The notes under the pieces were generated by a model. The model saw only the letters and a list, made by a program, of their open reading frames with translations, was not told the DNA's origin and did no database searches. This document shows positions 24,619-34,195 of a stretch of DNA of 64,000 bases, piece after piece; position 1 is the stretch's first letter; every line of letters begins with the position of its first letter. Where the stretch lies: NCBI RefSeq assembly GCF_047495875.1, contig NC_092459.1, forward strand, positions 89,818,560 through 89,882,559, in the 5' to 3' direction. This stretch comes from Pithys albifrons albifrons (lineage: Eukaryota; Chordata; Aves; Passeriformes; Thamnophilidae). A program made the translations under genes and the position numbers.

Positions 24619-27602
24619 GATTGCATTTATTGTAATATTTTTATTCTAACTCTGACTTATCTCTTTTGTGTTGGGTTCATTTCTCCTGCCAGTTTACCTT
24701 TAAACCAACATAGCTTTCTAAAAAAACCCCTGTATTAGTTATCTGTCATCATCAATGGCATTTAGACTTGTTGCTTTTTCATCCTCTTGCCTGCCTCCCC
24801 CTCTGCAGTGAATCACAGAAGGGCTGTTTTTCTTAGTCATTAACTGTAGGTGTTCGCAGACCCCAGAGCAGGCAGCTTAGGAGGAAAATTTAGCAGAGAG
24901 CTGTCTGGCAATTTGTAATTAAATCAGAAGTATTTTTGTGGGTTCTAGTTAAGAAAAAATTTTGTAAACAAAAAGTGTACCTGTAGTAACTATAAGATTC
25001 TTTTCTACAAATAAGAAGTACAATTATTTTGTTGTATTCATTATGAGAAGGGGATGTGGTTATAATTTAGCCCTACCTCGCAGTGAAATATCATGACTTT
25101 TTTTCCTTTGTGATACCCTGTGTTTGATATTTATCTCACAGATGCTTTTTTGGTATTGGCTTTTATTTTCAGCCGTAGAATTTAATTTTAGCTTCTGACC
25201 ATGGCTTGACTGTTCATGAGAGTTACTCTGATATAAGCTTTGTGCTTTATATTGATATCTTACCTTAGTTCAAAATATCTTTGCAGGTATAAAACCCTTT
25301 AGGAGCTAAGTTATCATTCGTGTCAAGAAAATTTAGTAGATTAATAGCATAATTACAGCTGGAATTTATGTGTATGAGGCCAGTCCTAACTCACTATGTG
25401 CTTGTAAGAACTGACACTATTGATGAGGTAGGACAGAAGACAGATTCTCTGATGGTCTTATCTTCTTTGCTCTTCTGGATCAAACATGTTTGATACTCCT
25501 CTAGATTTCTAAAGAACCGCAACAAACACTTTAAAGATGATCTAATGATTTTTTTTTATGTAGAAAATCCAGGAAATCAAATGAAAAAAACTAAACCCAA
25601 ACATTAACTAAACCCTGTAAATATTTAGCCTGATTACACTTCACTTTCTATTCTATTTCATGCTTTCCTATGCCAGTTTTTTATTGGCTGTGTGGTTGTT
25701 CTGCTTCTTCCAGTGCAGTGTTTGAAAAGACAAGGTGACTTGGGCTTAAAGATGTAGGAGCAAATGAAGAACCTGGAAAATGCCTGGTTTCATAGACTAA
25801 GTTGGTCATCTCCTGTTCTTATGCTGATATGGAGAGTTAAATAGGTCACCAGTATAGGATGTCAGGAAGTACAATTAAGTTTATAAAGTGACCATTATTC
25901 TTGCCACAATCTTACTTAATCTAACAACACAAAAATTGAGATATTTTGAGACCCTACCTTTGGGCCGTGTGAAGGTGAGAGGGAAATACTAGTGGAAAAG
26001 ACCTTCCAGATGAGGTTTTCCTTCTGTTTGAATTTTTGGGTAAGCTTTGGGACTGTCATGGTGTTATGCTGAGTGTTCAAAACTGGCAGAGGAGTTCAGA
26101 GTGTTTTTACTTAGTGAGAGGGACACTGATCTGAGGTGAGAAATTGTGCCTGTTGGCTTTTTCCTTCTTATCTGCAGTGATTCAATGGGTAGCTATGAAG
26201 AAGCTGGTTAGAGTTTTTAAAACTGGTCACTGGCTTCCAAAATTGCCTAGAATACTAAAGAATACCTAGCTGGATTAGCTGAAGAAGCACGACTGATATT
26301 GAAATTGTAAGCTAAACACCTAGTTTGAAAATGGGGAGAACTGTGTGACCTAACCATGTGGGAAAGACAGATCTGCAAAAGACAGATCTATTTGTCTTGG
26401 ATATTTCCTAAGTTTGGAAATCTTGATGTTTTAATGTTTCTTGTTTCTCCCATTCACAAATTAAAGTACAATATAAAATGGAAACATTATTTTCATGCCT
26501 CTGAGGTAGTGGAAATAAGTAAGTAATTAATTCAACACTGTTATAGTGACCATTCAGGTATAAAGAACAAAGGGAAATGGAGCAGCAGAGTGGCTGGATG
26601 AGCTTGCAGGTGTCTCAGAACAACAATGAGAAGTCACCTGGGAAGTTAATAAAGTGAATAATATTTGTTGTGTTCTGTGGAGGTCTGTGTTTTTCTGTGG
26701 TTGATATGTATTCTGACCAGTCACATAATGGGATTTTGGTCAGTGGATCAGCACAGAAACGCTGACCTGTTGCTGAACAGGATGATTGGTACAAGAACGC
26801 ATTTTCAGGCAAGCTGATAGTGCTTTTTGATGTGCCTCAGTAATGCTCTTTCCACTGCAGTGCTGAAAATTGTCACTTAAATTTTTGTACTGCTTTACAA
26901 GGAAAACTTGCTGAAAGCCGTTTATAACAATAGTTGTGCTGCTAGTGCTTGAACAGGGGCCAGAATGAAGTTGGATTAAAGGGCGTTTTGCCCTTAAGTT
27001 AAATGGCATTTTGCAAAATGCTTATCCACTTTGTATTGTGCAAACATGGGACTTTAAGGCTCATGGTGGTAAAACTGCATCAAAGGTCAAGGAACAAAAA
27101 GCTGGAGAACACAATGTGAAGAATGATGAAATTGTACCAGATATGGGTACAATATGCTTTTGAATTTTGTAGTTAGAGAAAAAACTTAAGGATTTGGTTT
27201 GGGGTTTTTTGCCTGTTTTTTAAATTTTCCTTCCCTGACAGATAAAATTTTGGGGGTATCTAAAATATTTTAACTGAATTTGAGAAATAGTATTATAGAA
27301 ATTCATGGGCCACTGCCAAAAATTCTGTAACTGTGTATCTGTGATGGGGCTATTGTAGGTATGGAACATGGGTCAGGAGAAAGGGTGTGTCTTCCCTTTT
27401 TGCTTTTGTTAGTTGTCTTATGTGCTTTCTGTAGGCTAATGAACAGCTCATTCAAAATAATAGTTTTCAATGTACATGCAAGCAATGGATAGTCTTTGAA
27501 GGTAAAATTCTAGATCCAAATGGACAAATGTCTTGTCCTGTCCCATCAAAACCATATGTGAGCTCACTTTACTAGATTTTAATTTGATTTACTGTGCTGT
27601 TT
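24619..27602. other. Presumed SRBD1 intron 1, middle part
   Basis: No exon or clear transposon was recognised. A - strand open frame at 26740-27009 (89 codons) has ordinary-looking composition, but I cannot match it to any family. The rest is AT-rich with short homopolymer runs. Confidence 0.45.
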
Positions 27603-27607
27603 AGATG

Positions 27608-28657
27608 TGTGGGGTGATGGGCTGATAAGGCCTGATGGGTTGAGGGAAATGCCTCAGCCCACCTGAAGAGATGCTCCAAGCAGAGGAACAAAGAGCTTTC
27701 AAACTGATAAGATTAACAAAAGATGGAGTGCACGGCCATCTTTTGCGATATCTTCAAGGGCCCACCTCACCTCAGGGCATCTGCATCACCTCCCCCCCCC
27801 CCATCAGATTGACTATTGGTCACACAGACACCCGGGAGAAGGAAAAAAAAAGATATAAAAGAAGTGCAGTTTAACTGCAATTTGGGGAGAAAAACTTTCC
27901 ACCTCTAGGAGGGCAACCTGAGAGCTACCCTGTCTCCCCCATTCCATCAATATTGCAGGGGTATGCCACGGAATTCTTACTTTATTTTTCTTATACCTTA
28001 TTAGTTGTAATTTGCTATAGCTCACTGGGTGTATGGGTGTTAATGGGAAGTGGCTATATTTTTCCTGTTGCTTTTTCTTTTGGGTTATTGAGTGTGTTTA
28101 CTGGTGGTGTTGAACTGTTGTGTTTCTGTTTAGTAATCTTCTGTTAGTTAAGTTTGCTATGGGAATGATATACTGCTGGGCGGTACTTGAAATGTGTGTT
28201 GTGCTTATGTCTTTGGGGGGTATTTTGTACAATCCTGTAGCTAAATGTTATCACCAAGTAACCCATATTAGTCATTGTCACATATTTGTATTAATAAATG
28301 TTATTTCGGGAGCTGTTGTGAGAAAGGTTCTTTCTCTTGTTGCTATTAAGTGTGGTTCTTATAGGGGAGTCAGAAATCTTTCCAGCCTGTGTTCTTAGTT
28401 CGGCAGGCAGTGCTGGGTTTATAAAGTTTTGATTACTCCGAGCACGCTTATAGCTATTTCTTCCTGGCTGAAGTGTGGCTTCATGTCAGAAATCAGAACC
28501 CCTTCCAACCTGTGTGCTGTCAGTTAAAAGGACAGACAGTGTTGGGGTACATAAGGATTTGATTGTCTGGAAGCACTTACAGCTAATAACTTTTAATTAA
28601 TACAGTTAAGACTAGAAATCTTTGCATTTCTGTCTCCCTCCTCCCTGTCACGTGACA
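27608..28657 (+). mobile_element. Probable solo LTR (ERVL-like) with an internal duplication
   Basis: The segment begins TGTGGGGTGATGGG, ends GTCACGTGACA, and is bordered by the 5-base repeat AGATG (27603-27607 and 28658-28662). It contains a TATA-type box GATATAAAAG near 27852 and an R-like stretch after it (GGGAGAAAAACTTTCCACC near 27886). An AATAAA signal lies at 28293-28298, and a pyrimidine-rich U5-like end just before the right border. A run of about twelve C lies at 27791-27802. The promoter and polyadenylation features support an LTR on the + strand. The borders rest on a 5-base match chosen by eye, so they could be wrong. Hydrophobic open frames at 27953-28398 come from T-rich sequence and are not genes. 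Confidence 0.55.
28348..28584 (+). repeat. Imperfect tandem duplication, about 123-bp period
   Basis: Two blocks, 28348-28455 and 28471-28584, align end to end. Both start AAGTGTGG, share GTCAGAAATC, a TTCCA(G/A)CCTGTGT block, a CAG(G/A)CAGTG(C/T)TGGG block and a TTTGATT block, and end (C/T)TTA(T/C)AGCT. They differ by several substitutions and small indels, so the duplication is old or is a property of the LTR family. Confidence 0.75.
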
Positions 28658-29004
28658 AGATGGATGGAGGGAAGCCTGGCATATTGTATATGACACCAGT
28701 AATATGTTTGAGAACCAGTACTCTCTTTGTTAGGATGGCTTTACATGCAAACCAAATAATTACCTACATGTGTGAAGAGAGGTTATAGTGCTGGCTTATT
28801 TGTTAGCTCAGTTTAAAAGATGGTTCATTGTGCGCTGCTGTGGCCTAAATTCTTGGATACCAAGAAATCCGAACTTGCTCTAGAGGAAACTTTGTGATTG
28901 GTGAAGACATTATGAGGGCACATTTAGCAGTGAGTTAAAGGGCTGAATAAGAGAACACAACTTCAACCAAATGTCCTATTTCTCTCTTCTTGCCTCTGTT
29001 TCAG

Positions 29005-29081
29005 ATGCCATCTCTACCAAGGAGGGTGAAATCTGAAGCCAAAGCCCGTACATCAGAAGAACTACCTTCATTTCTTAATTC
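29005..29081 (+). CDS. SRBD1: SRBD1, first coding exon (residues 1-26)
   Basis: SRBD1 is the animal homologue of bacterial Tex. It is a predicted nucleic-acid-binding protein with Tex-like helical, YqgF/RNase H-like, helix-hairpin-helix and S1 domains. Its cellular role is poorly defined. This exon encodes MPSLPRRVKSEAKAR and on to residue 25, plus two bases of codon 26. It resembles the start of the human protein (MSSLPRRAK). The acceptor CAG is immediately followed by the ATG, and the donor is GTAAGA. Because the ATG is the first triplet of the exon, the 5' untranslated region must come from an upstream exon, probably in the CpG island. Confidence in the gene is high; the start is supported by the homologous N terminus. 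Confidence 0.9.
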
Positions 29082-29499
29082 GTAAGATCATTTTTTCCTT
29101 AGGATTTTTTTAAATGCTAAGCCTGAGCGATTGCCTAAGAAAAACATATTTCTGAGAGGTTGTTTAAAAAGTTTTCATGCCCAGAACTTCAATTATAGAA
29201 CACAAATTACTTACAGTTCTTCATGCTCACACTGAAGATAAGGTGAAAGGGGAATTGCCAGTTGTCCAAACAAAATCAGATGTGTACACATCCCAGGAAC
29301 TAGCTTGGTAAAAGCTGGTAAATAGTTCAAGCCATTAGGTTCTGCAGCAGTGTGAAAGGCCTGTGTTTGTTCAGTCTGCCTACCTTTCTGTTAATTTTTC
29401 CTGTTTGCTTTCTTTCATGCCATAAAACTCAGACTAGTTTGCATACGTATTTTTTTTAATCTTCTCATAAGCAATATTGTTGTTTTATTTGTTTTTCAG
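29082..29499 (+). other. SRBD1 intron 2
   Basis: It runs from GTAAGA to a TTTGTTTTTCAG acceptor with a good pyrimidine tract. Nothing else was recognised in it. Intron numbers here count the presumed 5' untranslated intron as intron 1. Confidence 0.85.
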
Positions 29500-29665
29500 G
29501 AGCTCTGAATCAGAGGAGGAAGAGGAGGAATGGAAGCCAAAAAGGAAAGTCACCAGCAGACCTCGTTTGCCAAAGAGAAATGAGGCTAAAACTGAAAAAG
29601 CTGCTGTTCCACGGTCACCTGTGGCCAAGAAAATGGTCAAGAAGGTAGCAATAAAAGAGGAAATG
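29500..29665 (+). CDS. SRBD1: SRBD1, coding exon 2 (residues 26-81)
   Basis: It encodes an acidic serine/glutamate run (SSESEEEEEEW, about residues 27-37) followed by a lysine/arginine-rich stretch (KPKRKVTSRPRLPKR and on) ending KKVAIKEEM. This matches the low-complexity charged N-terminal tail of vertebrate SRBD1, which varies strongly between species. The basic clusters could serve as nuclear localisation signals; that is inference. The exon is entered in phase 2 and ends on a complete codon. Borders are TTTTTCAG/G and ATG/GTGAGT. Reading on into the intron gives a short tail and then a stop. Confidence 0.9.
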
Positions 29666-30588
29666 GTGAGTATCTATAAGCAAGAGGCATATAATTGCTG
29701 CTGTTGGCAAGTATCATGACCAGAATTTTTCCAGCTCTGGTTCAGTTGGGTGCCTGAGGCTGATCAGCTCATATGATTCCACTGTTCCTGTGACTATTCA
29801 GGATGCTGGATAAACGTGGCTTTCTTACTCACTAAAGTGTCCACAATCTAAGGGCCCTTCTTGAGAACTTTGGCCACTGATAATGAAACGTGGTTTTCCC
29901 TGGAGGTTGTCAAACAATATAAATAAAAAATGCCTTTGTTCTTTCTGTAGTATCTCTGGTTTCTGTATTGCACCTTTGATGTCTTCTTTTCACTTTCTTT
30001 TCACTGGCTGAGTAGCACAAAGAAAAGGGAACATGTACTTAACATTTTCTTGCATGGCTGTTGAACTCAGTAATGATTGCAGTTTTATTATGATTAATAT
30101 AAAATGCTATTCGCTTGGATATTACTTGCTTCTGTCAAATATTAACATCAGAGATCACATCATGACAAGCCAGGCCTTCTGCCTTCTGAAGATGATCTCT
30201 GGGTAAATTCAGGAAGGAAGATGTGGCTTGTCCAAGGTTAAACTGTGTCTTGGCAGACCAAGTCTCAGTTTCAGTTCCCATGCTGAGAACCTAACACCTC
30301 ATTAGAACAGTGCTTACCTGCTCTTTTCTGTTTTGTTGAGATGAATGGAGGCAAAGACTGTAGGTCAGTGTTTTCTGAGAGTTGAATTACATTCTTTCCA
30401 GGATGATTTTATTTGATCTTTTAAATCACAGTTCTGCTGGGTGTGTATCATTTCCTCCATGAAAGATGTATTTCAGATTACTTGATTTCTCTTTGAAAAT
30501 GGTAGCAAATCTTTCTAGATTTTAAATGAAATGTTGAACCACTTTGTAACAGTCAACACTTAGTATGGTTTCAACGTCTTTTTGGCAG
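29666..30588 (+). other. SRBD1 intron 3 of the numbering used here
   Basis: 923 bases between GTGAGT and TTTTTGGCAG. No embedded gene or recognisable repeat. Confidence 0.8.
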
Positions 30589-30942
30589 GATGTATCTTTG
30601 CCTATTGAAGATAATAGAATGCGACTTCTAAATATTAAGGAAGAAGATACAAGCCCTAAACCAAAAAGTTTAAATGAGAACCCAAAAGTGCCTAAAAATA
30701 TGAAAATCAATTCATTCCAGGGGAAAAACAAAACGAGTTTAGAGATTGATGAAAAGCCCTCAACAAGTGTTCCTGTAGTGGCAAATCAAGTGAAACAGGA
30801 GAAATGTGAGGAGGCTTTTGCAATTGATGAACCACCCTCTAAAAAGATTAAGTTGAATGCGAGTCCTGAAGGAAAACCAGTTAAAAATCTTGGAGGCAAC
30901 AAAATAAAAGAAGAATTTGAAATGAATTGGGATATTGTACAG
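30589..30942 (+). CDS. SRBD1: SRBD1, coding exon 3 (residues 82-199)
   Basis: This is the longest coding exon, with 118 complete codons. It encodes a hydrophilic, probably disordered, lysine/glutamate-rich segment with a basic PSKKIKL cluster (about residues 163-169) that could be a nuclear localisation signal. It ends KEEFEMNWDIVQ, which closely matches human SRBD1 (EEVEMNWDMVQ) just before the Tex-like core begins. Both borders are in phase 0, with TTTGGCAG/GAT and CAG/GTATGA. Only the last dozen residues are strongly conserved, as expected for this region of the family. Confidence 0.9.
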
Positions 30943-32402
30943 GTATGAGATTTTTTTCCTTTTCTGAGTTATCAATGAAACTATTTTGTACATAATTACT
31001 ACTTAGAACCTTAACATACAATTTCAGTCCTCTGAAGTTGTGTAGTCATTTAACCTCTGCTGAAGTTGTTGTAATACATATATAAATATAGATGTTGGTT
31101 GGTAACTGTTAAAACTTCAAACTTTAACATCTTAATATTTGTGACTTTGGCAGTCCTTAGTACAAAGCTTGCCTGTAACAGTTTACATGTTTCACCTTTG
31201 TCAGCACATGGCTTTTTTTGTGGATGCACTCAACTGAAACTCCTGCAGGAAGGAGATGCTGATTTGGGATGTCTGTGTGCACATTTTCACACAGACATCC
31301 CAAATTTAGTTAGTGTGGACCATTTTATTGTGCAGACTCATTTGAGAGTGTTTATTAATTTATGGTCCCATCGAGGAGGAGATGGCATTCCTCACACAGC
31401 AGTGACATCAAGGGAGATACCATCTTTGTTTTTGTAGGATGTTAACTTTGAAGCTGTTCAGGTAAAGACAGTTTTGGGATAGGCTTGTGCTCGGAGACTA
31501 AGTGTGGTTATGGAAAATTTTAATATGAACAAAATGGGAGTAGATAAGACACATTGTATTCATGTGACATCCTTAGTACTTCTTTCTTTAAGAAAGCTGT
31601 AAAATTTTCTTTGTGAGTTTTCTAAAACATTCCTGGAAATACATATGGAGAATTTGATCCTTGTGTATTTCTGCTCTAAAAGCAGTGACTGTGATTGTAC
31701 TGGTGTTGTTATATTTTTAGGCTTCAGAATAAAACCTTTGAAAGGGTTTTATATCAGCCATCCGTGGGATCTTTAGGAAAGTGCAAACAAACTGTGATAG
31801 TTAAAATGTTACTAAGATAAGCTGCTTATATAGTTTGTATTGATTCCATATTGATACACTATAACTTTAGAAAGGTCAATGTGTACAAAATCATGTTTAA
31901 CTTGGGAAGGCTTGGTAAGTGTTGGTAGTATCATGCTAATATCCTGTTATTGGTTGAGTGGGATTTGGATCACCTCTGCCTTTGTCGGGTTTATTTGTTT
32001 GTTTTGTTTATTTTAATAATGAGGTATGTCAGTGTTGGCTTAAAAAAAAAGTTCCAAGTTTCCTGAGTTGCCATTGTCATTCTATGGTGTTTTATAATTC
32101 TGATTATGGTCTTTTTTCTGTTCCCAAGAGGCACTCCTTCCTGCATTTTTTTTCCCTGTGGTTACAAGTTTCTGGAAATGTTGGCTGGGCATGTCTTGCT
32201 GAAATACTGGATGTGGTGGCTGGATGCATGAGAAGCCTGACATCCTCCCTTAGCAAGGACATTAGTCCCTGCTGGCCAGTGGAATATTCTGGGATTGGTT
32301 TTGAATGTTGAGTAAGAAGCTCTTTAAAGCAATCTACCACCTCTCTTAAATGTATTTGTGTGTTGTGTTTTGTTGTTTTGGGTTTTTTTCCTCCTTTGAC
32401 AG
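30943..32402 (+). other. SRBD1 intron with a perfect 18-bp hairpin
   Basis: 1,460 bases between GTATGA and TTTGACAG. It contains the inverted repeat at 31262-31305, listed separately. Small open frames on both strands (for example 31099-31437 and 31958-32311) show no family resemblance and are probably chance. Confidence 0.8.
31262..31305. repeat. Perfect 18-bp inverted repeat with 8-base loop
   Basis: The left arm ATTTGGGATGTCTGTGTG (31262-31279) and right arm CACACAGACATCCCAAAT (31288-31305) are exact reverse complements, separated by CACATTTT. Transcribed, this would form a stable hairpin in the SRBD1 pre-mRNA. The stem is shorter than a usual microRNA precursor and the pairing does not continue outside it. 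A template-switch replication event would also give such a perfect short palindrome. Confidence 0.9.
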
Positions 32403-32569
32403 GCCTTGTCAGAAATAACCAATGTTGAGCCATGGGTGTGTGCAAACTTAATTCGTCTCTTTCAAGAAGAAAACACAATTCCTTTTATTGCTCGGTATCG
32501 AAAAGAACTCATTAATAACCTGGAGGCTGATGCCTTGCGAGAAGTGCAGCAAACACTGGAAGAGCTACG
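32403..32569 (+). CDS. SRBD1: SRBD1, coding exon 4, start of Tex-like core (residues 200-255)
   Basis: It encodes [20 protein letters not shown] and the FIARYRKE motif at residues 227-234, followed by [12 protein letters not shown]. This is the hallmark opening of the Tex family N-terminal helical domain; bacterial Tex has the same PFIARYRKE block. The sequence is nearly identical to human SRBD1 across the exon. It is entered in phase 0 after TTTGACAG and leaves two bases of an arginine codon before the donor GTTAGT. Identity of the gene is firm from this exon alone. Confidence 0.95.
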
Positions 32570-33771
32570 GTTAGTAAGATAAGCACAAGGAGATACCTGG
32601 GTGGGAGGTATGGAACGACTGGCTGCTGCTTCTGTGTCCCTTTTTGTGGCACTTTTTACACACTACAACTATAAAGGAACTCATAAAGAAAAAGGTTCCA
32701 AACTAAAATAGTTATGCTTGATACCTGTCTGGGGTTTTGTTGTTTTTTCAGTTGGTTGGGGTTTTTATTGTTTTGTTTTGTTTTTTTTACTCTAAGTAAC
32801 AAGAAATTTAGCATTTTTATTTGCCAAGGTGAAACTAACTTCTTAATTTCTTTGCAGTTTATTACAACTTCACAGAAAAAAAACTTGTACTCAAAGAGTA
32901 GTTTATAGTTGCTGGAGATATGTAGCCAGGTGAGATGTAAGCTGCACTCTTAGAAAAAAAAAATCACTAAGAATCCCTTGGCTCCCTGCTTGGAGCAGGG
33001 AGGCCTCTAGTGAAGAGCTCTTCTTGAGGTTGGAGCATATCAGGAGGGCCAGCAATATATGTATATAAGTACACAGACCATGGCAGCAAAGAAGTGATCA
33101 GCAAAGCTTGTTGCAGTGATGGACAAGACTGCTTTACTTCCTTCTTGCTTTTGGATGGCCACATGTTCTTTAGATGGCAATTGCAGAGACTTACCAGCTG
33201 TTGGGTCAACATGGTGTCTTCCTCCTTGTACTCCCTGCTATCCCCTACCAAGAGATTCTTTCCAAAGAGGGAAGGTAGCCTGAGAGAGTTCTTGTCTGAA
33301 CAAGTAATTTAAATAACAGAATACCTTTGCTGCTTGCAGTTGCTCATGTGTATCTTGTTGAAGGCCTAGGAGTTTAAATCTAGTACTCTATACTTGATGC
33401 TGCAGAACTGTCTGTAAATGAATTGCAGCTGTAAGTGGTCATCAGCCTGGATTTATTTTAGGGCCTCTTTGTTTGTCTTCTAGGTCAGTACTCTTGCAGA
33501 AATATATGTAGGAGAAATGACTATCGGTATTTTTGATGACTTTACTTAAAGCTATCACAAGATATATTGATGCAGTTTTGAACTAACTGAAGAAAGAAAA
33601 TAATGGTTAGAAACTTTCAGATTATCAGACTTGGTTTGTTGAGGATTAGCATGACATAGCACCTTCAGGGGCTCCAGAGACTTTCAGCAGTGTAATACAC
33701 AAGGTCACAATCAATAGACTTTTTAATTCACTCTGAAATGTGACTGTTAATATTAATCTCTTGCCTTTTAG
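32570..33771 (+). other. SRBD1 intron after coding exon 4
   Basis: 1,202 bases, GTTAGT to TTGCCTTTTAG. No other feature recognised; the open frames within are short and unconvincing. Confidence 0.8.
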
Positions 33772-33889
33772 TACTGTTGCTAAGAAGGCACATACAATGA
33801 TGCAGAAGTTGAAGAAAGAAGGGAAATTATCTAGCTGCCTTTCAACATCATTATTAAATTGCAGAACTCTGGAAGAATTGGATCACGTG
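33772..33889 (+). CDS. SRBD1: SRBD1, coding exon 5 (residues 255-294)
   Basis: It completes the split arginine codon and encodes [20 protein letters not shown] and on to RTLEELDHV. This matches the Tex-core helices of human SRBD1 (VAKKVHSTIQKIKKEGKMSE region) and the equivalent Tex segment (EQGKL). It ends on a complete codon with donor GTG/GTCAGT. Confidence 0.93.
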
Positions 33890-34056
33890 GTCAGTACTGC
33901 AATCTCCTTCAGATCATCATTAGTTTAAATGTAATCTTGCATAACTAGATAGTGCATTATGTCCAGTATTTAGCATGACTGAAATATTTCCTTGCTTTTT
34001 AATAACTATGTCTTTTTTGGTTTTGTTATTGTTGTTTTTGGTTTTTTTTGTGTAAG

Positions 34057-34195
34057 TCTGCGCCTTTTAAAACTGGGAGTAAAGGCACCAAAGCCCAGAG
34101 GGCCAAGCAGCTCGGATTAGAACCCGCTGCTCTTTCCCTCTTGCAGAATCCTGTGGAGCTCAATCTGTTTTCTTACATTAGACCCAATACCAAAG
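34057..34195 (+). CDS. SRBD1: SRBD1, coding exon 6 (residues 295-341)
   Basis: It encodes [20 protein letters not shown] from residue 295, then [20 protein letters not shown] and IRPNTK. The block corresponds to the PYKPKRRTRA-like segment of bacterial Tex, a conserved basic loop of the core. The upstream intron is only 167 bases (33890-34056), the shortest in the gene. The acceptor is GTGTAAG, with a T-rich tract before it. The exon ends AAAG/GTAAGT, leaving one base of a glycine codon. Confidence 0.93.

Noticed and set aside
24024..24626. 200-codon - strand open frame
   Set aside because: It is a chimera: its first third is the RTE endonuclease remnant and the rest is read-through into the inserted LTR. 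Not a gene.
27953..28398. Hydrophobic open frames that could suggest a small membrane protein or retroviral envelope piece
   Set aside because: T-rich sequence gives Phe/Leu/Val runs. There is no signal-plus-domain architecture, and the region has LTR rather than coding features.
31099..31437. 112-codon + strand frame spanning the hairpin
   Set aside because: It sits in an intron between two exons that join in frame. No similarity to SRBD1 or other families.
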